33,266 nucleotides of DNA from Salinispora cortesiana (GTDB lineage: Bacteria; Actinomycetota; Actinomycetes; Mycobacteriales; Micromonosporaceae). The stretch spans positions 1 to 33,266 of the forward strand of contig NZ_AXVR01000049.1 in the NCBI RefSeq assembly GCF_000484695.1, in the 5' to 3' direction. The translations under genes were made by a program, and so were the position numbers. Shown here one piece after another: positions 23,189 to 32,856 of the stretch. A model generated the notes under the pieces. It searched no databases. It had not been told where the DNA came from and was given only the letters and a program-made list of their open reading frames with translations. The first letter of the stretch is position 1, and each line of letters begins with the position of its first letter.

Positions 23189-24096
23189 GCGCTCCGGGCG
23201 TCCGGCACGGGCTCCTGCTCCCGAACGCCGGCTACTACGCCGACCCGGCCCGGCTGGTCGACGTCGCGGTCCGCGCGGAGGAGTCCGGCTGGGACGGACT
23301 GTTCCTCTGGGACCACCTGATGTTCGCCCGCGAACTGCGCCTCCCGATGACCGACGCGTGGACCGTCGTCACCGCGATCCTCGCCCGCACCACCCGGCTG
23401 CGCAGCGGCCCGTTGATGACCCCCCTGGCCCGGCGCCGGCCGTGGAAGGTGGCCCGGGAGGCGACGACACTCGACCACCTGTCCGCCGGGCGGCTGGTGC
23501 TCGGGGCCGGACTGGGCGCCGAACCGGACCTCGACTTCGGGGCGTTCGGCGAACCCGCTGGGCTGCGGATCCGGGCCGCGAAACTCGACGAGGCGCTGCG
23601 AGTGCTGTCCGGCCTGTGGCGCGGGACCGAGTTCAGCCACACCGGCGAGCACTACCGGGTCGACCGGGCCACCTTCCTGCCGACGCCCCGCAGCACCGAC
23701 CGGCACGGCCACCCGGCCGTCACCGTCTGGAGTGCCGCCACCTGGCCCGCCTCGCGGACCGGAGCGCTGCGCCGCGCCGCCCGGTTCGACGGGGTCGCCC
23801 CCATGGTCCGCGACGACCACGGGCACCTGCGCGGCCCGGAACCGGCGGAGCTGACGGCCATTCTGACCCGCCTGGCCGAACTGGCACCCGAGCAGCCCCC
23901 GGACCGCCCGTACGAGGTGGTCGCCCTGGACAGCAGCCGGCCCGGCACCGGGCAGGCCGCCGACCGGACCGGCCTGCTGGCCGCCGCCGGGGCGACCTGG
24001 CGCATCGAGGCGTTCGACCCCTGGCGCCGATCCCCCAAGGAACTGACCGGCTGGCTCGACGCCGGCCCGCCCGACAACGATCGGAGCCCAGTATGA
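23185..24096 (+). CDS. LLM-class flavin/F420-dependent oxidoreductase
   Basis: A 303-residue luciferase-like TIM-barrel protein: HGLLLPNAGYYADPARLVD (strand 1), WDGLFLWDHLMF, TRLRSGPLMTPLARRRPWKV (cofactor-binding region typical of the family) and LDHLSAGRLVLGAGLG. Members use FMN or F420 for monooxygenation or hydride transfer. GTG start overlaps the amine oxidase stop and its own stop overlaps the NRPS start (ATGA), so it belongs to the same operon. It is a third redox enzyme acting on the same building block, probably the valine unit. FMN versus F420 cannot be settled by eye. Confidence 0.82.
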   Translation: MSAPGVRHGLLLPNAGYYADPARLVDVAVRAEESGWDGLFLWDHLMFARELRLPMTDAWTVVTAILARTTRLRSGPLMTPLARRRPWKVAREATTLDHLSAGRLVLGAGLGAEPDLDFGAFGEPAGLRIRAAKLDEALRVLSGLWRGTEFSHTGEHYRVDRATFLPTPRSTDRHGHPAVTVWSAATWPASRTGALRRAARFDGVAPMVRDDHGHLRGPEPAELTAILTRLAELAPEQPPDRPYEVVALDSSRPGTGQAADRTGLLAAAGATWRIEAFDPWRRSPKELTGWLDAGPPDNDRSPV

Positions 24097-25967
24097 CCAT
24101 CACGTCGCCGGCTCGTCCGGCTGAGCCGCGCAGCGCCGACCCGAGCCCCTGGCCCGAACCGATCCGCTCGTGGAGCGGGCACCCCGCCCCACCGGCGCCC
24201 GCCCGGTGTATCCACGATCTCGTCGCGGAGGCGGCCCGCCGCACCCCGGACGCGGTGGCTGTGTCCAGCGGCGCAGACCGGCTGACGTACGCCGAACTGG
24301 ACGCCGTCGCGACCGCGCTCGCCGCACACCTGGTCAAGCGCGGAGCCGGACCGGATCGGGTGGTCGCGGTGCTGGCCGAACGGTCCCCGCGGCTGATCGT
24401 CGCGCTTCTGGCCATCCTCAAGACGGGTGGCGCGTACCTCGTCCTCGACCACGACGCCCCACCGGCCGCCCTCGCCACCCTCGTCGCGGACGCGGACCCG
24501 GTGCTGCTGCTGGCCGATCCGTCCCTGCCCGGCACCGCCGGCGCCTGCGGTGCACCCATAGCCGACCTGCACCGGCTCCTCGCCGAACCGGTCACCGACC
24601 CGGTGCCCGCCACCCCGGTCACCCCGGAAGACCGGGCGTACGTCAGCTACACCTCGGGGTCGACCGGCGAGCCGAAGGGCGTGTGCGTCCCGCACCGCGC
24701 GGTCGCCCGCCTGGTACAGCAGCCGGACTGGGCGTCGTTCACCACCGACGACGTGTTCCTACAACTCGCGCCGGTCGCCTTCGACGCGTCCACGCTGGAG
24801 ATCTGGACCCCGCTGACCCTCGGGGGCCGGCTGGCGATCCACCCAGCCGGCCGCACCACCCCCGACACTCTCGCCGAGGTCCTGGCAGACGAGCAGGTCA
24901 GCGTGCTGTGGCTGACGGCCGGCTTCTTCCACCACATGGTCGACACCCGGCTCGACGCCCTCGGCGGGCTGCGGCACCTGCTCGCCGGTGGGGACGTCCT
25001 GTCGCCCGACTTCGTCGGTCGCCTACTCGCGGCGCACCCGCACCTCACCTTCACCAACGGCTACGGTCCGACCGAGAACACCACCTTCACCACCTGCTGG
25101 ACCGTGCACGGCCCGGCCGCCATCGACGGGCCGGTCCCCATCGGGCGGCCGGTCAGCGGGACCGGCGTGGCGCTCCTGGACGCCGGGCACCAGCCGGTCC
25201 CAGTGGGCGAGGACGGCGAGCTGTACGCCTTCGGCGACGGCCTGGCCAGCGGCTACCTGGGCCGCCCGGACGCGACCGCCGAGAGGTTCCTGAGCCTGCC
25301 CGGACCGGACGCGACCACGGTCCGCATGTACCGCGCCGGCGACCTGGCCCGCTGGGAACCGGACGGCACCCTCACGTTCCTCGGCCGCGCCGACCAGCAG
25401 GTCAAGATCCAGGGGTTCCGGGTGGAACCGGGCGCGGTCGAAGTCGCCCTGACCCGGCTGCCGGAGATCAGCAAGGCAGCGGTCGTGGCGCAGGCCGACG
25501 ACGACGGCACCAAGCGGCTGCGGGCCTTCGTGGTCACCGCCCCGGACGCACCGGCCGGACCGGCCCTGGTCGCGCACGTGCAGGACCGGCTCCGCGACGC
25601 GCTGCCGGCCTACCAGATCCCGCACACGGTCACCGCCCTGGACGAGCTGCCGCTGGGGCCGACCGGGAAGGTGGACCGGTCCGCGCTGCACGGACCCGCC
25701 GTGGCGGGCCGCAACTGCACCGCCGCCTTCCGGGCACCGCGGGGAGACCTGGAGACCAGCATCGTCGGGATCTGGTCCGAGCTGCTGAAGGTCGACCCGA
25801 TCGGCGTCGACGACGACTTCTTCGAACTGGGCGGGCACTCGTTGCTCGCCGCGCGCGCCCTGCACGCGATCCAGCGCGCGCACGGCGTCCGGCTCACCTA
25901 CTTCGACCTACTCGAACAGCCCACCGTCGCCGGTCTCGCCGCCGCGGTCGAGGACCCTGCCCGCTGA
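24093..25967 (+). CDS. NRPS adenylation-thiolation didomain, valine-type
   Basis: A 624-residue free-standing A-T protein. A-domain cores are visible: SYTSGSTGEPKGV (A3), FDASTLEIW (A4), NGYGPTENTTF (A5), MYRAGDLARW (A7), FRVEPG (A8) and GPTGKVDRSAL (A10, with the catalytic Lys). The specificity residues I read are D-A-L-W-L-G-G-T-F-K, close to the known valine code D-A-F-W-I-G-G-T-F-K. The T domain has FFELGGHSLLAA with the phosphopantetheine Ser near 583. The A2 region (LVLDHDAPPAALATLVADAD) departs from consensus. A separate A-T protein behind three oxidative enzymes is the standard setting for tailoring an amino acid while bound to the carrier. Codes were aligned by eye to GrsA positions. 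Confidence 0.9.
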   Translation: MTITSPARPAEPRSADPSPWPEPIRSWSGHPAPPAPARCIHDLVAEAARRTPDAVAVSSGADRLTYAELDAVATALAAHLVKRGAGPDRVVAVLAERSPRLIVALLAILKTGGAYLVLDHDAPPAALATLVADADPVLLLADPSLPGTAGACGAPIADLHRLLAEPVTDPVPATPVTPEDRAYVSYTSGSTGEPKGVCVPHRAVARLVQQPDWASFTTDDVFLQLAPVAFDASTLEIWTPLTLGGRLAIHPAGRTTPDTLAEVLADEQVSVLWLTAGFFHHMVDTRLDALGGLRHLLAGGDVLSPDFVGRLLAAHPHLTFTNGYGPTENTTFTTCWTVHGPAAIDGPVPIGRPVSGTGVALLDAGHQPVPVGEDGELYAFGDGLASGYLGRPDATAERFLSLPGPDATTVRMYRAGDLARWEPDGTLTFLGRADQQVKIQGFRVEPGAVEVALTRLPEISKAAVVAQADDDGTKRLRAFVVTAPDAPAGPALVAHVQDRLRDALPAYQIPHTVTALDELPLGPTGKVDRSALHGPAVAGRNCTAAFRAPRGDLETSIVGIWSELLKVDPIGVDDDFFELGGHSLLAARALHAIQRAHGVRLTYFDLLEQPTVAGLAAAVEDPAR

Positions 25968-26002
25968 CCTTCCACGCCCGCTTCCCGCACGAGGAGGACG
26001 AC

Positions 26003-29000
26003 GTGACCGAGACCGCCCCGGGCGAAGACCGGCATCAGCTACCGACAGTGGTGACGCCGGCGCGCGCCCGCCGAACAGGTGAGCCGATGACTATGCAGAA
26101 CGTGACGCCGCCGCAGACCGAGCAGGCCGTCCGCCTGCCGCTGACCCCCGGGCAGCAGCGCATCTGGTTCGCCGAGATCTTCGAGGACGCGGCCCCCGCC
26201 TACAACGTCCCGGTGGCGGTTCGCCTGCGCGGCCCGCTCGACGAGCAGCGGCTGCGGACCGCTCTGGACACACTGGCCCGCCAGCACGCCGCGTTGCGCG
26301 CCCGGTTCGCGGTCGACGAGAACGGCGAGCCGTGGCACGAGATCGACCCGGACGCCCTGTTCGACCTCGATGTCGTCGACCTGACCGGTGGCACCGTCGA
26401 GGCGGCCCGGACCGCCGCCGCGGGGTTCGGCTGGCAGCCGCTGGACCTGGCGAACGGGCCCCTCGCGCGGGCCCGGCTGCTGCGCCTCGGTCCCGACGAC
26501 GCGGTCCTGGTGTTCAACGTCCACCACATCGTCTTCGACGACTGGTCCACCGGCATCCTGCTGCGCAACCTCGGCACGGCGTACCAGGAGGGGGCAGCCT
26601 GGACGGGACCGGAGCTGGCCTATCCGGACCTGGTCCGGCAGGAGAACGAGCGCCTGGCCGGGCTCGACGCCGAGAAGCACCTGCGGTACTGGGCGGACGG
26701 GCTCGCCGGGCTGCGGCACCTGGCCGTGCCCACCGACCGGCCCCGCCACCGGCATCACCGCGGCGCGGGCGCCGCCATCCACTTCGTCATCCCGGCCAAT
26801 ACGGCGGACGGCATCCGTGCGCTGGCCCGGACGTCCCGCTCGTCGGTCTACATGGTGCTGCTCGCGGCGCTGCAGGCCACCCTGAGCGACTGGAGCGGCA
26901 GCCCGGACGTGGCGGTGACCTCACCGGTCGCCACCCGGTCGGTTCCCGGCAGCGAGGATGTCGTCGGCTACCTGGTGAACACGGTGGTGCAGCGGGTCCG
27001 CGTCGTGCCCGGCAGCCCGTTCACCGCCCTGCTGGCCGACACCCGCCGGACCGCACTGCACAACTACGCCCACCAGGACATCCCCTTCGACCAGGTGGTC
27101 CGCCGGGTGCGCCCGCGACGGACCCCGACCGGGACCGCGCTGTTCCAGGTCGGCTTCAACTACCAGAACGCCGTGGGCGAGACGCTGGACCTGCCGGGAA
27201 TCTCGGTCGAGCCGGTCACGGTGCCCCGGGCGACCGCCAAGTTCGACCTGCTGCTTGACGTCGCCGACGAGGCCGGCGCGATGACCGCGTTCCTGGAGTA
27301 CGACTCCGGGCTGTTCGACCCGGCCGGCATCGAGGCCCTGAGCGAGACACTGACGCGCGGGCTGACGGCGGTGGCCGCCGACGCCGACGCCGGGGTGAAC
27401 GCCTTCGCCGTCGCACCGTCTGGTGCCCTGCGGCTGCTGGCACCGCTCGGCCCGGTTCCGTCCCGGCGCTCGGCGCCTGCGGACTTCGCCCTGACCACCG
27501 GTCAGCAGCGGATGTGGACGGCACACCAGCTGCGGCCGGACTCCGCCGAGCACGCGTGTCCCCTGGCCCTGTCGCTGGACGGCCCGCTGGACCGGGCCGC
27601 CCTGACCGAGGCGCTGACCGGGCTGGTCTCCCGGCACGAGGCCCTGCGCGCCCGCATCGTCGCCGGCGCCCACGGCCATCCACACTGGACAGCGAGTCGC
27701 CCGGCTGCGATCATCCCCCGGTACGCCGACGTCCGGAGCGCGGCCGACCCGGCCGCCGCGCTGACGGACCGGCTGGCGGACGAGCTCGCCCGCCCGTTCG
27801 ACCTCGCCGCCGGGCCACTGACCCGGGTCCTGCTGGTCCGCACCGCAGACGACCGGCATGTGCTGCTGCTGTCCGTCGCACACGTCGCCGCCGACGGCCA
27901 GTCGCTCGACGTCCTGCGCGACGAGTTACTGCACCTGTACCAGGAGGCCGCTGGCGGGGACGGCCCGGCCCTGCCCGAACCAGTGTCATTCCGCGACTTC
28001 ACGCTGGCCCGGGTGGCCGAGGAGGACGAGCCGGCCGCGGAGCGGCTCGACTGGTGGCGCCGCCGGCTCGCCGGAGCCGTCGCACCGCAGTTGCCAGTTG
28101 ACGTCCCCGGAGCGGCGGCGCAGACCGGGCGCGGCGCCACGCTCACCGTCACCGTCCCGGACGGCACCACGGCGGCGCTGCGCCGATTGGCGGCAAGCTC
28201 GCGGACCACCCCGAACGTGGTGCTGCTGGCCTGCTTCCACGCGCTGCTGTCCCGCTGGACCGGAACCCCCCGCACGTGTGTCGGCACGCCGCTGGCCGAC
28301 CGCCTGCACGCGGACGGCGAGACCGTCGTGGGCTTCTTCATCGACACCGTCCCGCGCCCGGTCGACCAGTCCGCGGACCCGACGATGCGGTCCCTGATCG
28401 AGACCGTCCGCACCGGCGACCTGGACACCCACCGGTACTCCCGGGGCCGGGTCCGGTCGGCGCCGGGCCGGGCGGTCCCCGGCTGCTCGGTGGAGGGACT
28501 GCTGGCCGAGCTGCGCCGCCGGGGTGACCTGCCGGCCGAGAGTCCGTTCACCGTGCTGTTTGACGTGCGGCACGTGGACCGGACGCCGGTAGCCGTCGCC
28601 GGCCTGACTGTCCGCGAGGCCGCGCTCCCCCGGCTCAGCGCCTCCGCCGACCTGACCGCCGACCTGGAACTGGACGCGGACGGCGGGTTAAGCGCGACGA
28701 TGGAGTACGCCACCGACCTGTTCACCACTGCGGCGGCCGAGCAACTGGCCGCCCGCTTCCTGGCCGTGCTGGAACAGACGGCCACCAACCCGGACGTGCG
28801 GGTGAGCGAACTGGACGGTGGCGGTCCCGAGATACTCCCGTGGGACGCGCAGACACCCGCGGACGAACCGGACCGCCCGATCCATGTCCTGATCACCGAG
28901 CAGGCGGCGCGCACCCCCTCGGCCACAGCCGTGGTCTGCGGCGCGGACCGGCTCACCTACGCGGAACTGACCGAGCGGGCCGGAAGCCTGGCCCGGCGGC

Positions 29001-30627
29001 TGGTCGCCCTCGGCGTGCGGCCGGAGCAGCCGGTGGCCGTGCACCTGCCGCGCGGCGTCGACTCGGTGGTCGCCCTGCTGGCGGTGCTCCGCGCCGGTGG
29101 CACCTTCCTGCCGGTCGACCCGGCCCTGCCGGCCGAACGCAAATGCGCATTCCTACTCGACTCCGGGACCAGGTTCGCCGTCGTGGACGGCGGCCTGACC
29201 CTGCCCGACGGCATCATCCCGGTCACCGGCCCGGACGCCGGCGCGGCCCCGCTGCCCGCGGTGGACCTCCAGCAGCCGGCGTACCTCATCTACACCTCGG
29301 GAACGTCCGGCCGTCCCAAGGCCGTCATCGGGCTGCACGGCATGCTGACGCGGCACTGCCGGGCGATGGCCGCGGCGTACAAGCTCACCGCCGCCGACCG
29401 CGTCCTGCAGTTCGCCAGCCACTCGTTCGACGCCTCACTCGAACAACTGCTGCCCGGACTGACGGTGGGCGCCACGGTGGTGCTGCGCCCGGACGAGTTG
29501 TGGCAGCCGGAGGAGTTCCCGGAGCTGCTGCGACGCACGGCGGTGACCGTCGCGGAACTGGCGCCCGCCTACTGGTCCGCCGTCGTCAACCGCTGCGGCG
29601 ACGCGCCGCCGCCGGACCTGCTCCGGCTGCTCGTTCTCGGCGGTGAGGCCGTATCCGGTGACGTCACCCGACGCTGGCTCGCGTGGGCGCCGCGGTGCCG
29701 GCTGGTGAACACGTACGGCCCGACCGAGGCCACCATCACCGCCACCGCCGTCGACGTCACCCTGGCGGAGGCGCAGACGGAGGTCGTCGGTATCGGCGGC
29801 CCTCGGTACGGCGCACGAGTGCACGTGCTCGACGACGCCCTGCGGCCGGTGCCACCCGGCACCACTGGCGAGCTGTACATCGGCGGGTGCCTCAGCCGCG
29901 GGTACCTCGGGCGGCCCGCGCTGACCGCCGAGCGGTTCCTGCCCGACCCGGTGGTCCCCGGCGAACGCATGTACCGCAGCGGCGATCTGGTTCGGGCCCG
30001 GCCCGACGGGCGCCTCGACTTCCTGGGTCGGGCCGACGACCAGGTGCAGATCCGCGGCCACCGGGTGGAACCGGGTGAGGTCGCGGCCCGGCTCGCGGTG
30101 GCGCCCGGTGTGGAGACCGCGGCCGTCGTCGACCACCTCACACCCGAGCCCGGCGCAGAACGCGTCCTGGTCGGCTACGTGGTGCCGGAGGCCGGGCACC
30201 GCCTGGACACCGCCGCGCTGAGCCGCTTCTGCTCTGCGACGCTCCCGTCGTACATGGTCCCGGCCCTCTTCGTCGAACTCGACCGGCTGCCGCTGACCAC
30301 GGCGGGAAAGGTGGACCGGCAGGCCCTGCCCGATCCGCGGCGAAACGGCCTGCGCGGTACCGACCGCACGGAACCCCGCAATGACCTGGAGCAGCTCGTC
30401 GCGGACCTGTTCGCCACGGTCCTGCAGACGGACCCGCCGGGGTGTTCGACGACTTCTTCCACCTGGGCGGGCACTCCCTGCGCGCGACCCAGCTCGTCGC
30501 CCGCCTCCGCGAGAGCTTCGACATCGAATTCTCGCTGACCGAGCTGTACGCCACCCGGACGGTGGCCGCCGTCGCCGAATCCGTCCTGAGCGCCCTCGTC
30601 TCCGACACGCAGGAAGGCACAGCATGA
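26003..30627 (+). CDS. NRPS module C-C-A-T (frameshifted before the T domain)
   Basis: About 1541 residues when one G is restored. C1 starts near 45 (LPLTPGQQRIWF) with active site VHHIVFDD near 174. C2 starts near 495 (FALTTGQQRMW) with AHVAADG near 626: the first His of HHxxxDG is Ala but the catalytic second His stays. A lies at about 950-1440: YTSGTSGRPKA, SFDASLEQLL, NTYGPTEATIT, MYRSGDLV, GKVDRQALP; my reading of its code is D-A-E-E-V-G-T-I-T-K, whose acidic residues suggest a basic or diamino acid. T has FFHLGGHSLRA. In the G run at 30439-30442 the frame is lost; one more G joins DPP to GVFDDFF. GTG at 26003 is chosen for GAGGAGG just upstream; ATG at 26087 is an alternative. Two C domains in a row imply an odd condensation or a skipped acyl partner. 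Confidence 0.85.
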
Positions 30628-31802
30628 CCATCGAAGAGCTGCCTCGCGCCGAGACGGACCCGCGCCTGGAGGCGGTCCGGGCCCGGGTCGCTCGCGCGGG
30701 CGCCCGTCTGCGCCAGGGCCCGGCGCACGGCGGCGGCCTACCGGTCCAGCCGCCGGGACCCGTGCCGCTGGCGCCGGGACAGGCCGGCATCTGGTTCTCC
30801 GAACAACTGCGGCCGGGGACGCCGCTGTACAACGTGCCGCTCGCCGTCCGGCTGACCGGCCCGCTCGACGTGGACGCGCTACGCGCGGCACTGGACGCGG
30901 TGACGACCCGACACGAGGCGCTGCGCACCGTGTTCCGGCTCGGGCCGGACGGCGAACCAGTCCAGCAGGCCGCTCCCGCGGCACCGGTCGCGCTGCCGGT
31001 CATCGACGTCACCGAGGCCGACCTGCCGCAGGCGCTGCGTACCGCCGCCGAACAGCCCCTCGACCTGGAACGCGGGCCGCTGCTGCGGGCCTGTCTCCAC
31101 CGGATCGGCGCCAAGCAACACGTCCTGCTCGTCACCGTCCACCACATCGTCCTGGACGGCTGGTCCGGCGGCCTGCTGCTCGCCGACCTGGCCCGGGCCT
31201 ACGCCGGCGAACTCCCGGCGGGCGTGGCGGCACCGGCCTTCCGTGACGTCGCCGCGTGGCAGCACGGGCGACTCGCCGCCGGTGCGCTGGACGACCAGCT
31301 CCGGTACTGGCGGCAGCGGCTCGCCGGGCTGCCCGACCTGGAGATTCCCGGCGACCGGCAGCGCCCGGCAGACCGGGACTGGCGCGCGCACAGCGTCCGG
31401 CGGGAGCTGCCCGCCGCCACCGGGGCGGCCGTCCGCCGGTTGGCCGCAGCCCACGACACCACACCGTTCACCGTGCTGCTCGCCGCGTACGGCACGTTCC
31501 TGCACCGGCTCACCGGCCAGGACGACTTCGCGGTCGGCGTACCGGTCGCCGGTCGCGGGCGCACCGACCTCGAATCGGTGGTCGGCCTCTTCGCCGGGAT
31601 GGTGCCGGTCCGGCTGGACCTGACCGGCCGGCCCAGCTTCGACGAGGTGCTGAGTCGGTCCGGATCCCGGACGTCGCCGACAACGTCGCGGCCGTGGAAC
31701 GGGCCGAGCGCGAGGTCCGGTATTCCCAGCAGATGCGGGCCGCCGGCCGCCACCCCTGGACGCCGTCGGAGTCCGGGCTGTACGAGGAGGCCCGCACGAT
31801 GA
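30624..31802 (+). CDS. Truncated NRPS condensation domain with out-of-frame tail
   Basis: ATG at 30624 overlaps the T-domain stop (ATGA). Residues about 50-340 are a condensation domain: VPLAPGQAGIWFSEQL, VHHIVLDGWS (about 171-180, active His present) and VGVPVAGRGRTDLESVVGLF. Homology ends at FDEVLSR (about 31656). The frame then reads about 48 nonsense residues across sequence that, in another frame, encodes the end of glutamate mutase E. The end of the C domain, and any further A-T or thioesterase domains, are gone, so the assembly line lacks its terminus here. The protein is very unlikely to be functional. Confidence 0.8.
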   Translation: MTIEELPRAETDPRLEAVRARVARAGARLRQGPAHGGGLPVQPPGPVPLAPGQAGIWFSEQLRPGTPLYNVPLAVRLTGPLDVDALRAALDAVTTRHEALRTVFRLGPDGEPVQQAAPAAPVALPVIDVTEADLPQALRTAAEQPLDLERGPLLRACLHRIGAKQHVLLVTVHHIVLDGWSGGLLLADLARAYAGELPAGVAAPAFRDVAAWQHGRLAAGALDDQLRYWRQRLAGLPDLEIPGDRQRPADRDWRAHSVRRELPAATGAAVRRLAAAHDTTPFTVLLAAYGTFLHRLTGQDDFAVGVPVAGRGRTDLESVVGLFAGMVPVRLDLTGRPSFDEVLSRSGSRTSPTTSRPWNGPSARSGIPSRCGPPAATPGRRRSPGCTRRPAR

Positions 31803-32077
31803 TCGACGCGGTCCGGTCACTCGACCCGGACCTGGGCACCGCCCTGCACATCGCCTTCCGGCGCGGCCTGCTGGACGTACCGTACTGCCTGCACCCGGAC
31901 ACTCAGGGCCGGACCAGGAGCCGGGTCGGCCCCGACGGACGGCTGGAGTGGGCACATGTCGGCTCCCTACCGATCGACGGGCCACGTCCCGCCGGGCATG
32001 CGGTCGGCGCGCAGGAGCTGACCAGCATGCTGAACTACGTGGCGGACCGCTTCGACTCGACTGTGGCCGTTCGCTGA
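31646..32077 (+). pseudogene. 3' end of a glutamate mutase (methylaspartate mutase) E-subunit gene
   Basis: About 143 residues in a different frame from the C domain: GAESVRIPDVADNVAAVERA, YEEARTMIDAVRSLDPDLG, RRGLLDVPYCLHPDTQGRTR and WAHVGSLPI. This is the C-terminal region of the large subunit of B12-dependent glutamate mutase, which turns L-glutamate into 3-methylaspartate. The first two-thirds of the gene and the small cobalamin-binding S subunit are absent. Mutase genes of this kind supply 3-methylaspartate to lipopeptide clusters, so this cluster may once have used that residue. It is joined to the C domain by a deletion and ends at a hairpin. Confidence 0.8.
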
Positions 32078-32117
32078 TCGGTGGCAGGACCACACACCAC
32101 AGCGGACCTGCCACCGA
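32078..32117 (+). terminator. Hairpin ending the peptide cluster
   Basis: TCGGTGGCAGG (32078-32088) pairs perfectly with CCTGCCACCGA (32107-32117) around an 18-nt loop, right at the stop of the mutase fragment. This is the original end of the mutase operon and now ends the deleted cluster. The 157 nt between it and the CRISPR relic hold no gene I recognise. Confidence 0.7.
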
Positions 32118-32274
32118 GAAGGTGAGCCATTCAGGCGAGTCCGGTTCGGCGGTGGCTGGATCGCGGGTGCAGAAATCCACAGAGCCATCGGCGCGGTGGC
32201 CAGGGCGCGGGAGCCCAGCGACGGCATGCTCTCACCCGCCGGCCCAGCAGATCTGCACAGGCTCGATCATGTAT

Positions 32275-32364
32275 CGCCTCCAGAAGCCGTGCGTGGGGAG
32301 GACAGACTGCGGAGTCGTGCCAGAAGGCGGCCCAGCGGAGCACCCCCACGTGCGTGGTGAGGAC
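32275..32364 (-). CRISPR. Minimal type I-E CRISPR array: one repeat, one spacer, one degenerate end repeat
   Basis: A 29-nt repeat lies at 32336-32364 (minus-strand start GTCCTCACCACGCACGTGG; it carries a CCACG/CGTGG stem). A 32-nt spacer follows at 32304-32335. A decayed repeat at 32275-32303 keeps 15 of the 17 repeat-proximal bases (the GTCCTC end) but diverges elsewhere. A 29/32 periodicity is standard for type I-E. The leader side faces cas2e, whose stop is only 18 nt away. A degenerate last repeat is usual at the distal end, so the array probably shrank to one spacer. Confidence 0.75.
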
Positions 32365-32382
32365 ACTTAGTGACCTGCGGAT

Positions 32383-32724
32383 TTACCAGCCTTCCGGCCA
32401 GATGGTTTCTGCTGGGGTGGGGGCGTCGTCGTGGTGTTCTTTGGGGCTCATGGCTACTAGGGTGAGGCCGTCGAAGTCGACCGGACGGCGTCTGCGTTCT
32501 CCTGCGGTCCGTAGGGAGAAGCCTTGTTCGGTGTCGTCTGGGTGGATGAGGACGGCGGCGCCGTCGCCGACGACGCCGCTTGCTGCGTTCCATAGCTCGT
32601 CGCGGACTTTGGCGGAGAGCGTTCCGACGAACATGCCGGGTGTTACTTCGATCATCCAGCGGCTGAGTGCGCCTCTTAAGTGATCGGGTACGGCGGTGGT
32701 TGCCAGAACGACAAGGGAAGCCAT
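32383..32724 (-). CDS. cas2e: Type I-E CRISPR-associated endoribonuclease Cas2e
   Basis: A 113-residue Cas2e: MASLVVLATTAVPDHLRGAL, then RWMIEVTPGMFVGTLSAKVR and TEQGFSLRT, the conserved pattern of the adaptation protein that scaffolds the Cas1-Cas2 integrase. The C-terminus extends about 20 residues past the core. ATG at 32724 lies 1 nt after the stop of the cas1e remnant, the usual tight cas1-cas2 junction. Its coding end is almost against the first repeat. With cas1e disrupted, no new spacers can be acquired at this locus unless a partner is supplied elsewhere. Confidence 0.88.
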   Translation of the reverse strand: MASLVVLATTAVPDHLRGALSRWMIEVTPGMFVGTLSAKVRDELWNAASGVVGDGAAVLIHPDDTEQGFSLRTAGERRRRPVDFDGLTLVAMSPKEHHDDAPTPAETIWPEGW

Positions 32725-32725
32725 G

Positions 32726-32788
32726 CTAGTCCCAGGGGTCTGAGCTGTAGTTGACTCCGGACGGCATGGCTCCCATCTCTGGATCCGG
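32726..32788 (-). pseudogene. 3' tail of cas1e, cut by an IS256-type element
   Basis: In the frame just ahead of cas2e the minus strand reads DPEMGAMPSGVNYSSDPWD and TAG (32726-32728). The DPE..G...PSGVNY pattern is what I know from the C-terminus of actinobacterial Cas1e. Homology stops near 32788, and IS256-type sequence follows. The stop lies 1 nt before the cas2e ATG, as expected for the native operon. Only about 20 residues support this, so the family call depends on the cas2e context. Confidence 0.6.
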
Positions 32789-32823
32789 GAGTGTGGATCT
32801 AACGGTGTTTCCGGCCTGACCTG

Positions 32824-32840
32824 CCAGGCGTTGTGCCTGG
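32824..32840 (+). promoter_or_regulatory. Hairpin before the transposase ribosome binding site
   Basis: CCAGGC-GTTGT-GCCTGG is a perfect 6-bp stem just ahead of GAGGAGG (32842-32848). Such stems near IS start sites can hide the ribosome binding site when transcription comes from outside. The true end of the element lies between about 32789 and 32823, but the terminal repeat cannot be fixed without its other end. Confidence 0.4.
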
Positions 32841-32856
32841 TGAGGAGGGTGCCGTG

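Noticed and set aside
24170..26002. Frame open from 24170 that continues into the large NRPS gene
   Set aside because: It is the shadow frame of the A-T didomain; the NRPS protein proper starts at GTG 26003 with its own ribosome binding site.
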